Position numbers and translations under genes: made by a program. From positions 1 through 36,917 of the forward strand of contig NZ_JAFAVR010000284.1 of the NCBI RefSeq assembly GCF_019242355.1: a stretch of DNA of 36,917 nt. Reading direction: 5' to 3'. Positions 1-8,978 of this stretch are shown piece after piece. The first letter of the stretch is position 1, and every line of letters begins with the position of its first letter. The DNA comes from Sphingomonas sp. GTDB lineage: Bacteria > Pseudomonadota > Alphaproteobacteria > Sphingomonadales > Sphingomonadaceae. Below the pieces are notes generated by a model. It saw only the letters and a program-made list of their open reading frames with translations, was not told where the DNA came from and did not search any database.

Positions 1-1
1 G

Positions 2-1030
2 GGCGGTAACGCCTATGACGAGGAAGATGCGGCGGGCATCCTGTACCACAAGTACGGCCCGCACATTTTCCATACGAACAGCGAGCAGGTCTGGGACTAT
101 TTGTCCCAGTTCACCGAGTGGCGGCCGTACGAGCACCGCGTCCGCGCGGTCGTGCGCGACAAGCTGGTGCCGATCCCGATCAACCGCACGACGCTCAACG
201 AGCTTTTTGACCTCGACCTCAAGACCGATGAGGAAGCGGCCGACTATCTCGCTTCCCGCGCCGAGCCGGTCGCCGACATCAAGACGTCCGAGGACGTTGT
301 CATCAACGCCGTCGGGCGCGAGCTCTACGAGCTGTTCTTCCGCGGCTACACGCGCAAGCAATGGGGACTGGACCCGAGCGAGCTCGACAAGCAGGTCACC
401 TCGCGCATTCCGACGCGGACCAACACCGACGACCGCTATTTCGGCGATACGTTCCAGGCAATGCCGCTGAACGGCTACACCAAGATGTTCGAGAAGATGC
501 TCGAGAGCCCGCTGATCGAGAAGCGGCTCGGCACCGACTTCGCGGACGTCAGGGACAGCGTCGACTACGACCACCTGATCTTCACCGGGCCGATAGACGA
601 ATATTTCGACTTTCGCTTCGGCAAGCTGCCCTACCGCAGCCTGAAGTTTGACCACCAGACGCATAGCCAAGAGCAGTTCCAGCCGGTCGCGGTCGTCAAT
701 TACCCCTCGCCGGACGTGCCCTACACACGCATCAGCGAGTACAAGCACCTGACCGGACAGGAGTCGCCGGTGACCACGATCACCTACGAATATCCCTCGG
801 CCGAGGGCGATCCCTACTATCCGATCCCGCGGCCGGAGAACCAGAAGCTGTTCAAGAAATACGAGGCCCTCGCCGACGCGACCGAAGGCGTGACCTTCGT
901 CGGCCGGCTCGCGACCTACCGCTATTACAACATGGACCAGATCGTCGGGCAGGCGCTCGCGACCTTCCGCCGGATGGACGAGAAGCGCGCCGGCGCCGAG
1001 GCTCAACGGTCGGCGGTCGCAGCCGAGTAG
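2..1030 (+). CDS. glf: UDP-galactopyranose mutase, 5' end cut by window
   Basis: Flavoenzyme that interconverts UDP-galactopyranose and UDP-galactofuranose, supplying galactofuranose for surface glycans in the cytoplasm. The reading frame is open from base 2, so the N-terminal FAD-binding region lies outside the window; about 342 codons are present. Family hallmarks seen are GGNAYD at the left edge, KYGPHIFHT, FTEWRPYEHR, GYTRKQWG, RIPTRTNTDDRYF and the C-terminal ATYRYYNMDQ. The listed ORF start at base 101 is internal, since the homologous sequence continues upstream in frame. The following glycosidase genes on the same strand suggest a polysaccharide locus that extends to the left. The family call is secure; which glycan it serves is inference. 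Confidence 0.95.
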   Translation, partial: GGNAYDEEDAAGILYHKYGPHIFHTNSEQVWDYLSQFTEWRPYEHRVRAVVRDKLVPIPINRTTLNELFDLDLKTDEEAADYLASRAEPVADIKTSEDVVINAVGRELYELFFRGYTRKQWGLDPSELDKQVTSRIPTRTNTDDRYFGDTFQAMPLNGYTKMFEKMLESPLIEKRLGTDFADVRDSVDYDHLIFTGPIDEYFDFRFGKLPYRSLKFDHQTHSQEQFQPVAVVNYPSPDVPYTRISEYKHLTGQESPVTTITYEYPSAEGDPYYPIPRPENQKLFKKYEALADATEGVTFVGRLATYRYYNMDQIVGQALATFRRMDEKRAGAEAQRSAVAAE

Positions 1031-1093
1031 GACTTCACCGCAATCGCAACCGCAGCGCTTTCGCGTGGTGCGCGAGCGCCATATGGATGTCGG

Positions 1094-2164
1094 ATGCACG
1101 ACATATTCGACTCTGCCAACGGAGCCGCCCCTCGCGGCGGCCACGCTTCGGCCGTCCCGGCAGCGGGTCCGGAGCTCAGCTACACCAATCCAATCCTCGA
1201 CTGGGACTTTCCCGACCCGGCCGTGATTCACGCGCCCGACGGCTATTATTATGCCTACGCGACGCAGACCCTCCGCGACGATAAGTGGGTCAACATCCAG
1301 GTCGCCCGCTCACGCGACCTCATTCACTGGGAGCATCTCGGCGACGCACTTCCCGACAAGCCGGATTGGGCGCTCGAGACGCAGGATTTCTGGGCGCCGA
1401 GCGTCATCTTCGACGGCACGACCTGGTTCATGTATTATTCGGCGACGCCCGACGTCTGCGCCCTGCACGAACGCGGCCATGCGCTTGCCGTCGCCACCTC
1501 AAACTCGCCGGAGGGGCCCTTTGTCGACATGGGCATGCCGATGCTGCTTGGCGCTGGCTTCGAATATATCGACCCGATGGCGTTCGATGATCCGGCGACG
1601 GGCAAGCGCCTGCTCTACTGGGGCTCGGGCTTCCAGCCGATCAAGGTGCAGCAGCTTAGCGAGGACCGCTTGTCCTTTGCTCCGGGCAGCGAGACGATCG
1701 ACCTCGTCTGGCCGAATGGGGAGCATGGCGGCTTTCCTCGACTGGTCGAGGCCGCCTGGGTCATCCATCACGACGACTTCTATTACCTGTTCTATTCGGG
1801 CGACAATTGCTGCGGGCCCGACGCCGAATATGGCGTGATGGTCGCCCGCTCAGCGAGCCCGACCGGTCCGTTCGAAACTCTGGAAGAGGCACGCGGCGTC
1901 CCCCACAGCCTGATCCTGACCAAGAGCGAGCACTGGCTCGCGCCCGGCCACAACTCGGTCGTCACCGACGCTGCCGGCGACAGCTGGATCATCTATCACG
2001 CGATCGACGTGAACCGGCCTCGCCAGCGGCAGGAAGATGAAATCAACAGCCGGCGCATCCTGATGATCGACCGAATCGAATGGCGCGACGGCTGGCCCCA
2101 CGTCGGCATCCCGTCCGAAGGGCCACGACCAGTGCCCGTTACTCTGACGGCTGAACAACAGTAG
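1094..2164 (+). CDS. GH43-like glycoside hydrolase
   Basis: Predicted five-bladed beta-propeller glycosidase of about 356 residues with no signal peptide, hence probably cytoplasmic. The sequence shows the GH43 opening NPILDWDFPDPAV with a candidate general base at D41, FEYIDPMAF with a candidate pKa-modulating D160, and RLVEAAW with a candidate general acid at E219. HNSVV and the WIIYHAID strand near residues 287-305 are also typical. GH43 members act on arabinofuranosides, xylosides, galactans and, in some cases, galactofuranosides. The adjacent glf makes a galactofuranose-related substrate possible, but this is inference. The ATG at 1094 is the only start in this frame close to the conserved region; its ribosome-binding site is weak. 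Confidence 0.8.
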   Translation: MHDIFDSANGAAPRGGHASAVPAAGPELSYTNPILDWDFPDPAVIHAPDGYYYAYATQTLRDDKWVNIQVARSRDLIHWEHLGDALPDKPDWALETQDFWAPSVIFDGTTWFMYYSATPDVCALHERGHALAVATSNSPEGPFVDMGMPMLLGAGFEYIDPMAFDDPATGKRLLYWGSGFQPIKVQQLSEDRLSFAPGSETIDLVWPNGEHGGFPRLVEAAWVIHHDDFYYLFYSGDNCCGPDAEYGVMVARSASPTGPFETLEEARGVPHSLILTKSEHWLAPGHNSVVTDAAGDSWIIYHAIDVNRPRQRQEDEINSRRILMIDRIEWRDGWPHVGIPSEGPRPVPVTLTAEQQ

Positions 2165-2185
2165 CTCGCGCGAGTTGTCCCCGCA

Positions 2186-2201
2186 TTGGCCCGTCGGCCA
2201 A
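2186..2201. repeat. Small perfect hairpin before the first GH1-like gene
   Basis: TTGGCC and GGCCAA form a perfect 6-bp stem around a 4-nt loop, just upstream of the ribosome-binding site GAGGA and the ATG at 2212. It has no T-tract, so it is not a standard terminator. It could lie in the leader of the gene, but no function can be shown. Confidence 0.35.
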
Positions 2202-2211
2202 GCGAGGACGA

Positions 2212-3480
2212 ATGCCCAAGGACCGAACAGACAACAGCAGCGCGATCTTCCCGACCTTCTTCATGACCGGCTTCGAATGCTCGACCTTCGTCTGGCAGGA
2301 CGGCCAGCGGAAGGATTACGTGAAGGCGACCGGCCATGAAATGCATTTGGCTGAGGATTATGCGGCGGCGATGGACCTCGGCTTCGGCGTCGCCCGCGAG
2401 GCGGTTCGCTGGCCCGAGGTCGACCGTGGCGGCGGCAATTACGATCTGTCGACCGTCAAGGCCGCCCAGGACGCCGCGACCGCGTGCAGGATCACGCCGA
2501 TCTGGGACCTCTGCCACTACGGCCTGCCGGACGGGTGCGACCCCTTCTCCGCTGGCTGCCTGGACCGCTTCGTCGCTTATTGCCGCGCCGTCGCCGAGTT
2601 CGTCACGACGACTGCTGAAGGCCCTTATTTCTTCACTCCGATCAACGAAATCACGTTCTTCTCAGCGGCCGCGAGCGACCTCGGCTGGATGTATCCCTTC
2701 GCGAAGGGCCGCGAGGACGAGCTTCGGCGCGCCCTCTGCCGAATGGCGATCGCCGGAGTCCGGGCAATCCGCGAGGTTTCGGCCGACACGCGCATGGTTC
2801 ATGTCGACCCGATCGTCCACGCAGTCCCTCCGCCCGACCGGCCCGATCTCGCCGAGCAGGCGCGCGAGGAAGAGTTCAAGCGCACCTATGAGGCCTGGGA
2901 CATGCTGTGCGGCCGCCTGGCGCCCGAGCTCGGGGGAAGCCCCGAGATCCTCGATATCGTCGGGGTCAATGTCTACCACTATAGCCAGGTGCAACTCGAT
3001 GCCGGCAAGAAGCGCGAGGTGCTCGGCCCTCGCGACCCTCGCCGAAAGCCGCTCAGCGATCTGTTGCAGACCGCCTGGGACCGTTACCGGCGCCCGGTCA
3101 TCATCGGCGAGACCAGCGGCTATCAGGACCATCGCGCCGAATGGCTGCAAATGACGATGGAGGAGTCGCTGAAGGCGCTCAACGCCGGCGTCGAGCTCCA
3201 CGGCGTCTGCCTGTTCCCGTTCGTCGACGTGCCGGACTGGTGGACCCAGCAATGGGCGAAGATCGGCATCTTTGACGTCGCCGACAAGGACCGGTTCGAA
3301 CGCGTACCCTGCGATCCCTACGTCGCCGAGCTGCGCAAGTGGCAGAAGGCCCTCGTCCAGCCCGAGAATGTCGAGCCCACCGCCTACGGCCGCGACTGGG
3401 GCCGGGTGAGCCTCGAGGACGTCCGCCGTTACGCTGCCAAGTGGGCGGGCGCACCCAGCACGCCTGCTGTCGCCTCCTGA
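2212..3480 (+). CDS. GH1-like / clan GH-A glycosidase (paralogue A)
   Basis: A 422-residue TIM-barrel glycosidase-like protein without a signal peptide. FFMTGFECST near the N-terminus, TPINEITFF (candidate acid/base E146) and PVIIGETSGY (candidate nucleophile E300) fit a retaining clan GH-A enzyme related to GH1. The canonical GH1 motifs TFNEP and TENG are altered, so substrate and exact family are uncertain. The start has a GAGGA ribosome-binding site about 3 nt upstream of the ATG. It follows the GH43-like gene by 47 bp on the same strand and converges, with a 7-bp gap, on a clear paralogue. It is probably used in glycan metabolism of this locus (inference). Confidence 0.75.
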   Translation: MPKDRTDNSSAIFPTFFMTGFECSTFVWQDGQRKDYVKATGHEMHLAEDYAAAMDLGFGVAREAVRWPEVDRGGGNYDLSTVKAAQDAATACRITPIWDLCHYGLPDGCDPFSAGCLDRFVAYCRAVAEFVTTTAEGPYFFTPINEITFFSAAASDLGWMYPFAKGREDELRRALCRMAIAGVRAIREVSADTRMVHVDPIVHAVPPPDRPDLAEQAREEEFKRTYEAWDMLCGRLAPELGGSPEILDIVGVNVYHYSQVQLDAGKKREVLGPRDPRRKPLSDLLQTAWDRYRRPVIIGETSGYQDHRAEWLQMTMEESLKALNAGVELHGVCLFPFVDVPDWWTQQWAKIGIFDVADKDRFERVPCDPYVAELRKWQKALVQPENVEPTAYGRDWGRVSLEDVRRYAAKWAGAPSTPAVAS

Positions 3481-3487
3481 CCGCGAT

Positions 3488-4642
3488 CTATCGCTGTACG
3501 GCGGCGGTCGTGCGGACCTCCGGTTGCGCGTCGAACCGCGACCTCTGCCCCTCCATCTCGGCAAACAGCCGCTGATCGACGTGGCGGCTCCCGTCGGCGG
3601 TCACCGTCGACAGCAATCCGGCCTCGGCATGCCGTGAATTGTCCCAGCCGGGATATGCAGTGATCGGATACCAGCAGATGCCCTCGACCCTCGCACCGCG
3701 ATCCATGGCCTCGCGCGCCTCGCTGCACACATAGTGGAACCAGGATGCGCGTCCGGAACCTTCCGCACCCGTTTCCGATAGGAAGATCGGCTTGCCGTAG
3801 CGGTCCCCGACCTCGACCAGCATGTCCGCCAGAGGCCGGTTCTCGTGATGGCCCATCGGGATCGTCGGACCCTCCAGATACCATTGGTTGTGCGGGTAGA
3901 AATTGAGGCCGATGAGGTCCGCCAGCGACGGGTCGCCACCCATCTCCGGCGCTGACCGGCCGGTGATCCAGTCATAGGCTTCGAACTGTCCCTGCCGCGC
4001 CGCCTCGGCGTCCCGCACGTCACGGCGGCGATGGCTGCGCGAGGCGATGTGCACCAGAGGCTCGGCCCAGGCGATCGTCGCATCGGGATAAGCGTCGCGG
4101 ATCGCGCGCGCCGAGCGGATTGCGGTGCCGACCAGCCGCCGCTTGAACCAGCCGCGCTCGTCCGGGCCGACCCTCGGGAAATATCCCACCTCGATCGCCC
4201 AGGACAGGAAGTTGATCTCGTTCAACGGGATGACCAGGGGCGCTCGTCCCGTCACCGATTGCTGCACCTCCAGCGCAGCAAGGGCGAAATCGGTGAAGCG
4301 CGCGCCGAAATCCGTCGCCGCGGCGTCGACATGGTCCGGATAGCCGTAGTGGAACAGGTCCCAGATCACCTGCATCCCGACTTCTTCTGCCGCCTCGAGC
4401 GCAGGTATCCAGCTCGACCAGTCGTACTGGCCCGGTGCTTTCTCGATCAAATGCCAGCGAAGACCGTCGCGGATCGTCGCGAAGCCCAGCTTCCGGCACA
4501 AGGCGTAATCGCCAAGCACGTGCTTGTCGTGACCGGTCGCCCGGATGAGATCGAGGCGTACGCCATCGCGCCGCCGATGCGACGAGCATTCGAAGCCAGC
4601 CTGGAAGAAGCTGGCGAACGTCCTGCCCCGGCCTTCACTCAT
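3488..4642 (-). CDS. GH1-like / clan GH-A glycosidase (paralogue B)
   Basis: A 384-residue paralogue of the gene it faces. Shared blocks include FFQAGFECSS, RATGHDKH, IWDLFHYGYPD, IPLNEINFLSW (candidate acid/base E142) and PIFLSETGAEG (candidate nucleophile E290). No signal peptide is seen. The track extends the ORF to 4726, but the first 28 residues are arginine-rich and lack homology to the partner. The ATG at 4642 aligns the N-termini of the two paralogues (MSEGRGRTFASFF against IFPTFFMTGFE), so it is preferred although its ribosome-binding site is poor. It is divergent from the histidine phosphatase gene. Substrate unknown. Confidence 0.75.
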   Translation of the reverse strand: MSEGRGRTFASFFQAGFECSSHRRRDGVRLDLIRATGHDKHVLGDYALCRKLGFATIRDGLRWHLIEKAPGQYDWSSWIPALEAAEEVGMQVIWDLFHYGYPDHVDAAATDFGARFTDFALAALEVQQSVTGRAPLVIPLNEINFLSWAIEVGYFPRVGPDERGWFKRRLVGTAIRSARAIRDAYPDATIAWAEPLVHIASRSHRRRDVRDAEAARQGQFEAYDWITGRSAPEMGGDPSLADLIGLNFYPHNQWYLEGPTIPMGHHENRPLADMLVEVGDRYGKPIFLSETGAEGSGRASWFHYVCSEAREAMDRGARVEGICWYPITAYPGWDNSRHAEAGLLSTVTADGSRHVDQRLFAEMEGQRSRFDAQPEVRTTAAVQR

Positions 4643-4770
4643 CCCGCCATGAATGCGCGAACGCCCGATTCGAGCCGAATCCGCCGCAATTCGCGCGCCT
4701 CTCCGAACCGGCCCTTCGTGGCACAATCCTTCCGCTCATGCTTTCTCAACGCGAAGGAGGACCATCGCCA

Positions 4771-5535
4771 ATGGGGCAGAGCTGGCCCAAGCGCCTGTGG
4801 CTTGTCCGTCACGGGCAAAGCCAGGGGAATGTCGCGCGCGACGCCGCCGACGAGTCCGGCGCGCACGAGATCGACATTCACATGCGCGATGTCGACGTGC
4901 CCTTGTCCGACCTGGGCCTGAAACAGGCCGCCGCGGCCGGCCGCTACTTCGCGTCGCTCCCGCCTGGCGACCGCCCCGAGATCATCCTCTCCTCTCCCTA
5001 CGTCCGCGCCCGCCAGACCGCCGAACTCATCTGCAAGGGCGGGGCGCTCGCCGGCGGTCCGGCTCAAACCATCATCGACGAGCGCCTGCGGGAGCGGGAG
5101 TTCGGAATCTTCGACCGGCTGACGACGGCCGGCATCCGCGCTCGCTTCCCGGAGGAAGCCGCGCATCGGCAGAGGCTCGGCAAATTCTATCATCGGCCGC
5201 CTGGTGGCGAGAGCTGGGCGGACGTGATCCTGCGCCTGCGGTCAGTGCTCAACACCATCAACCTGCAATATTGCGACCGCCGAGTGCTGGTCGTCTGCCA
5301 CCAGGTCGTGGTGCTGTGCATGCGCTACATCCTCGATCGGCTCGACGAGGCCGAGATCCTCGACATCGACCGCCAGGCCGAGATCCTCAATTGCGGCATC
5401 TGCGCCTACGATTTCGATACGTCGACCGACGGGCTTTGCGTGCCTGTGCTTGAACAGTGGAACCATGGCGCGCCGCTGGAAGAGGACGGTGCGCCCAAGA
5501 CCTCCGCCCCCGACACAATGGCGGGGACCCGGTGA
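4771..5535 (+). CDS. Histidine phosphatase family protein (phosphoglycerate mutase-like)
   Basis: Cytoplasmic 254-residue member of the histidine phosphatase superfamily. The phosphohistidine motif LVRHGQS is at residues 11-17. A second half-site includes LSSPYVRARQTAE, RLREREFGIF (candidate proton-donor glutamate) and VLVVCHQV, which carries the second catalytic histidine. The insert between RHG and the second motif, and the lack of classic phosphoglycerate mutase signatures, argue for a general phosphatase rather than a glycolytic mutase. The ATG at 4771 has AGGAGG ten bases upstream, whereas the upstream ATG at 4738 has none. The gene ends in a GTGA overlap with the NAD(P)HX dehydratase, so the two are translationally coupled. 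Confidence 0.85.
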   Translation: MGQSWPKRLWLVRHGQSQGNVARDAADESGAHEIDIHMRDVDVPLSDLGLKQAAAAGRYFASLPPGDRPEIILSSPYVRARQTAELICKGGALAGGPAQTIIDERLREREFGIFDRLTTAGIRARFPEEAAHRQRLGKFYHRPPGGESWADVILRLRSVLNTINLQYCDRRVLVVCHQVVVLCMRYILDRLDEAEILDIDRQAEILNCGICAYDFDTSTDGLCVPVLEQWNHGAPLEEDGAPKTSAPDTMAGTR

Positions 5536-6392
5536 CGGGAGGCACGCCCCTCGACCGGTCCGCCCTCGATGCCCATCCGGTGCCGCCCGTCACCGCCGGC
5601 GACAAGGACAGCAAGGGCCGGATTCTCGTGGTCGCTGGGAGCCGCGACGTCCCGGGCGCGGCCCTGCTCACGGCGACGGCGGCCATGCGCGCCGGCGCCG
5701 GCAAGCTGCAGATCGCCACGATCGAAAGCATTGCTCCGCACATCGGCATTGCAATGCCCGAAGCGATGGTGATCGGTCTTCCCGAAGAGGATGGCGGCTT
5801 CGCTGCCGCGGCCGTGGACCCGCTTGCCGAGCACGCCGCCAAGGCCGACGCTGTCATTGCCGGACCCGGCCTCTCTCAGGGCGAGGTCTGCCGGAGTATC
5901 GCCGGCGCGCTTCTCGACACCGATGGCGCGATTGCGCTGGATGCTGCCTTGCTTCACGCACTGCGGCCCGCGCGGGAAGCCAGACCTTCACTGCCAGTCC
6001 TTCTTCCCCACGCCGGCGAGATGGCGTCCCTTCTCGACTGCGAGCCTGACCAGATCGAGGCCGATCCCATCGGCTGCGGCCTGCGCGCCGCCGAGCTCTA
6101 CCGCTCGCTTGTCCTGGTGAAAGGTGTGGTCAGCCATGTCGTCACTCCAGACGGCCGCTGCTGGACCTATCGGGGCGGGTCCGCCGGGCTTGGCGTGTCC
6201 GGCAGCGGTGACGTCCTTGCCGGCATCGTTGGCGGCTTGCTGGCGCGCGGCGCAGACCCGCTCAATGCCTTGCTATGGTCGGTCTGGCTTCACGGCGAAG
6301 CCGGTGCCCGGCTCAGTCGTAGCGTCGGCCCGCTCGGTTTCCTCGCCCGCGAGATCGCCCGCCAGGTCCCGGCGCTACTCCGCGGCGCCTGA
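5532..6392 (+). CDS. nnrD: ADP/ATP-dependent NAD(P)H-hydrate dehydratase
   Basis: Repairs hydrated NADH and NADPH in the cytoplasm by nucleotide-dependent dehydration of the S-epimer. The 286-residue protein has a ribokinase-like fold signature: GDKDSKGRILVVAGS near residue 22, AGPGLSQ, and GVSGSGDVLAGIVGGLLARG with the catalytic aspartate near residue 227. Many bacterial homologues are fused to the NnrE epimerase. Here there is no epimerase domain, and the length fits the dehydratase alone. GTG at 5532 overlaps the preceding TGA as GTGA; the longer ORF in the track is read-through upstream. The 3' end overlaps that of convergent pyruvate kinase by 18 bp. Confidence 0.9.
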   Translation: MTGGTPLDRSALDAHPVPPVTAGDKDSKGRILVVAGSRDVPGAALLTATAAMRAGAGKLQIATIESIAPHIGIAMPEAMVIGLPEEDGGFAAAAVDPLAEHAAKADAVIAGPGLSQGEVCRSIAGALLDTDGAIALDAALLHALRPAREARPSLPVLLPHAGEMASLLDCEPDQIEADPIGCGLRAAELYRSLVLVKGVVSHVVTPDGRCWTYRGGSAGLGVSGSGDVLAGIVGGLLARGADPLNALLWSVWLHGEAGARLSRSVGPLGFLAREIARQVPALLRGA

Positions 6393-7877
6393 GCCCTTGC
6401 TCGCCTCGTAGCGCTCCAGTTCGTCGCCCGCGAGCCGCACCACGTGCAGCACATTGGTCGAACCCGCGGTTCCGAACGGGATCCCGGCCATCAGCACGAT
6501 TCTCTCCCCGCCCTTCGCGATCTGGTGCCGAAGCGCCATGCGCTTGCCCTTGGCGACCATCTCTTCGAAGCTGGAGACATCTCGGGTTTGCACCGCGTGC
6601 ACGCCCCACAAGAGGCCCAGCCGCCGTGCGGTCGTCAAAGACGCGCTCATCGCCAGTAGCGGCACCGGCGGGCGCTCGCGTGCGATCCTGCGCGCCGTGG
6701 CACCCGAGCTCGAATAGCAGACCATCGCCGTCGCCGAGACCGTGCTTGCGATCTGCCGCGCCGACCCGGCGAGCGCATCCGCGGTGGTCGGCTCGAGCTT
6801 GGTCTGGGTGAAGTGAATACGCGCGGTGTAGCTCGGGTCGCGCTCCACGCTGATCGCGATCCGGTCCATCATCTGCACGGCTTCGCACGGATACTGGCCA
6901 GCCGCGCTCTCGGCCGACAGCATCACCGCATCGGCGCCATCGTAGATCGCAGTCGCAACATCGCTCACCTCGGCCCGGGTCGGGGTGGGCGAGGTGATCA
7001 TCGATTCCAGCATCTGCGTCGCCACCACGACCGGCTTTCCGAACTGGCGCGCCGTCGCGACGATGCGGTTCTGCAAGGGCGGCACCTGCTCGGGCGGAAG
7101 CTCGACTCCCAGGTCCCCGCGCGCGACCATCACAGCGTCGGACAGCGCGACGATGTCGTTCAGCCGGTCGATCGCGGCCGGCTTCTCGATCTTCGCGAGC
7201 AGCGCCGCCCGGTCCCCGATCAGAGAGCGCGCTTCGGCCACGTCCTCCGGACGCTGCACGAACGACAGCGCCACCCAGTCGGCATTCTGCTCCAGCGCAA
7301 ACTGCAGGTCGGACCGGTCCTTCTCGGTCAGCGCCGGAATTGGAACGACGACGTCGGGCACATTGACGCCCTTGTTGTCCGATACCCGTCCGCCGACCTG
7401 GACCTGGGTGACGATCTGCTCCTCGCCGCTTTCCAGCACCTTCAGGCGGACCTTGCCGTCGTCGATCAGGATGTTGGTTCCCGGTTTCACCGCCTCGAAT
7501 AGCTCCGGATGCGGAAGCTCGACCCGGTGCGCATCGCCCGACGATGCCCGCCGGTCGAAGATGAAGCGCTCGCCCGTCTTCAGCTGGGTCGCGCCGCTGT
7601 CGAAATGACCGACGCGAAGCTTGGGACCCTGAAGGTCGAACAGGATCGTCGTCGGCCGCCGGAACTCCTCCTCCAGCGCCCGGATTGCATTGACCAGCGC
7701 CGCCTTGGCCTGCTGGTCGCCGTGGCTCATGTTGATCCGGAAGGCGTCGGCACCCGCAATCATCAACTGGCGGATCATCTCGGGCGTGCTCGACGCCGGG
7801 CCCAGCGTGGCCAGGATCTTCACCTTGCGCGCACGCGGCGGGAGAGTCTCGGTCAAGGGTGGGTCCTTCTTCGGCAA
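6375..7877 (-). CDS. pyk: Pyruvate kinase
   Basis: Final ATP-generating step of glycolysis, phosphoenolpyruvate plus ADP to pyruvate. The 500-residue length is slightly longer than usual because of a short N-terminal extension. Seen in order: KILATLGPASS with RINMSHG (residues 20-53), DLQGPKLRVG, the active-site signature LLAKIEKPAAIDRLN with K229 and metal-binding E231 and D255, VVATQMLESM (285-293), then the C-terminal domain with CYSSSGATARRIA. Its own strand has gapR diverging upstream. The gene converges on and overlaps nnrD. The ATG fits the conserved N-terminus. Confidence 0.97.
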   Translation of the reverse strand: MPKKDPPLTETLPPRARKVKILATLGPASSTPEMIRQLMIAGADAFRINMSHGDQQAKAALVNAIRALEEEFRRPTTILFDLQGPKLRVGHFDSGATQLKTGERFIFDRRASSGDAHRVELPHPELFEAVKPGTNILIDDGKVRLKVLESGEEQIVTQVQVGGRVSDNKGVNVPDVVVPIPALTEKDRSDLQFALEQNADWVALSFVQRPEDVAEARSLIGDRAALLAKIEKPAAIDRLNDIVALSDAVMVARGDLGVELPPEQVPPLQNRIVATARQFGKPVVVATQMLESMITSPTPTRAEVSDVATAIYDGADAVMLSAESAAGQYPCEAVQMMDRIAISVERDPSYTARIHFTQTKLEPTTADALAGSARQIASTVSATAMVCYSSSGATARRIARERPPVPLLAMSASLTTARRLGLLWGVHAVQTRDVSSFEEMVAKGKRMALRHQIAKGGERIVLMAGIPFGTAGSTNVLHVVRLAGDELERYEASKGSGAAE

Positions 7878-7917
7878 GCGCCCGCCAATAGTCGCTCCCG
7901 CCCAGCGTTCAAGCCGC

Positions 7918-7946
7918 TTGAGCAGTCGCGCAGCCTCGCCTAGACG
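7918..7946 (+). promoter_or_regulatory. Candidate gapR promoter
   Basis: TTGAGC and TAGACG are separated by 17 bp in the 105-bp divergent gap between pyk and gapR. A TARAC-type -10 recurs before ybgC and the dipeptidase gene in this window. Position and spacing fit a housekeeping sigma factor; the assignment is by eye. Confidence 0.4.
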
Positions 7947-7982
7947 GCGCCTTCACACACGCACATCGGAGTTCTTGATAGC

Positions 7983-8225
7983 ATGGCGGAGGGCAACGTC
8001 GCGGCCGATCAGCTGCGGCTATTCATCGAGCGCATCGAGCGCCTTGAGGAAGAGAAGAAGGGCATCGCCGACGACATCCGCGACGTCTATGCGGAATCCA
8101 AGTCGAACGGCTACGACACCAAGACGATGCGGGCCATCGTGCGGCTTCGGAAGATGGAAACCCATGCGCGGCAGGAAGCCGACGCGCTGATGGAAACCTA
8201 CCGCAACGCCCTCGGGCTCGCGTAA
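7983..8225 (+). CDS. gapR: GapR-like nucleoid-associated protein (DUF2312/UPF0335)
   Basis: An 80-residue alphaproteobacterial nucleoid protein. Family members bind overtwisted, AT-rich DNA ahead of replication and transcription machinery and help topoisomerases. The sequence is almost all helical, with the conserved core [31 protein letters not shown] and [14 protein letters not shown]. The start ATG is preceded by CGGAG about 11 bases upstream. It sits 9 bp upstream of yebC on the same strand, at the head of the ruv cluster, so a shared transcript is likely. The family call is strong; the DNA-topology role is carried over from characterised homologues. Confidence 0.9.
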   Translation: MAEGNVAADQLRLFIERIERLEEEKKGIADDIRDVYAESKSNGYDTKTMRAIVRLRKMETHARQEADALMETYRNALGLA

Positions 8226-8234
8226 GGACCGAGC

Positions 8235-8978
8235 ATGGCCGGCCATTCCAAATTCAAGAACATCATGTATCGGAAGGGTGCGCAGGACAAGAAACGGTCC
8301 GCGCTCTTCTCGAAGCTCAGCCGCGAGATCACCGTCGCGGCGAAGATGGGCCTGCCCGACCCGGAAGCGAACGCGCGCCTGCGCGCCGCGGTCATCGCCG
8401 CGCGCGCCCAGTCGATGCCAAAGGACAATATCCAGCGATCGATCGACAAGGCCTCGTCCGGCGACACCGAGAGCTATGAGGAGATCCGCTACGAGGGCTT
8501 CGGGCCCGGCGGCGTCGCGCTGATCGTCGAAGCGCTGACCGACAACCGCAACCGAACCGCCACTAACGTCCGCACCGCCTTCTCCAAGAACGGCGGCAAC
8601 CTCGGCACGGGCGGCAGCGTCAGCCACGGCTTCGAGCGGCTCGGCCTGATCGAATATCCGGCCAGCGCCGGGGACGCCGACAAGGTGCTGGAGGCCGCGA
8701 TCGAGGCGGGCGCTGACGACGTCGAGAGCGACGAGGGCGGCCACCGTATCTGGACCAGCATCGACAGCCTGCACGATGTTGCCCGCGCACTCGAGCCGCT
8801 GCTCGGCGAAGGGGAAGGCGCCAAGCTCGCGTGGAAGCCCTCGACCGAAGTCGAAGTCCGCGGCGACGAGGCCCAGACCCTGATGAAGCTCATCGACACG
8901 CTGGAAGAAGACGACGACGTCCAGACCGTCTGGGGCAATTACGACATCCCGGATGACGAGCTGGAGAAGCTGGGCTGA
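8235..8978 (+). CDS. yebC: YebC/PmpR family protein
   Basis: A 247-residue YebC family protein. Members have been described as DNA-binding regulators and more recently as ribosome-associated factors that help translation of proline-rich stretches, so the exact role here is open. The N-terminus [21 protein letters not shown] is diagnostic; the central [14 protein letters not shown] and [12 protein letters not shown] and the C-terminal ETLMKLID-type segment are also conserved. The neighbourhood with ruvC is conserved in many proteobacteria. Its stop TGA overlaps the proposed CTG start of ruvC, and its 3' end supplies the GGAG ribosome-binding site for that gene. Confidence 0.95.
   Translation: MAGHSKFKNIMYRKGAQDKKRSALFSKLSREITVAAKMGLPDPEANARLRAAVIAARAQSMPKDNIQRSIDKASSGDTESYEEIRYEGFGPGGVALIVEALTDNRNRTATNVRTAFSKNGGNLGTGGSVSHGFERLGLIEYPASAGDADKVLEAAIEAGADDVESDEGGHRIWTSIDSLHDVARALEPLLGEGEGAKLAWKPSTEVEVRGDEAQTLMKLIDTLEEDDDVQTVWGNYDIPDDELEKLG

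Noticed and set aside
4719-4735. TGGCAC followed by TTCC resembling a sigma-54 promoter before the histidine phosphatase gene
   Set aside because: The essential GC of the -12 element is CC here, and no enhancer-binding regulator is nearby.
4639-5193. Antisense ORF of 184 aa in the phosphatase region
   Set aside because: Overlaps a gene with clear RHG motif and a strong ribosome-binding site; no homology seen.
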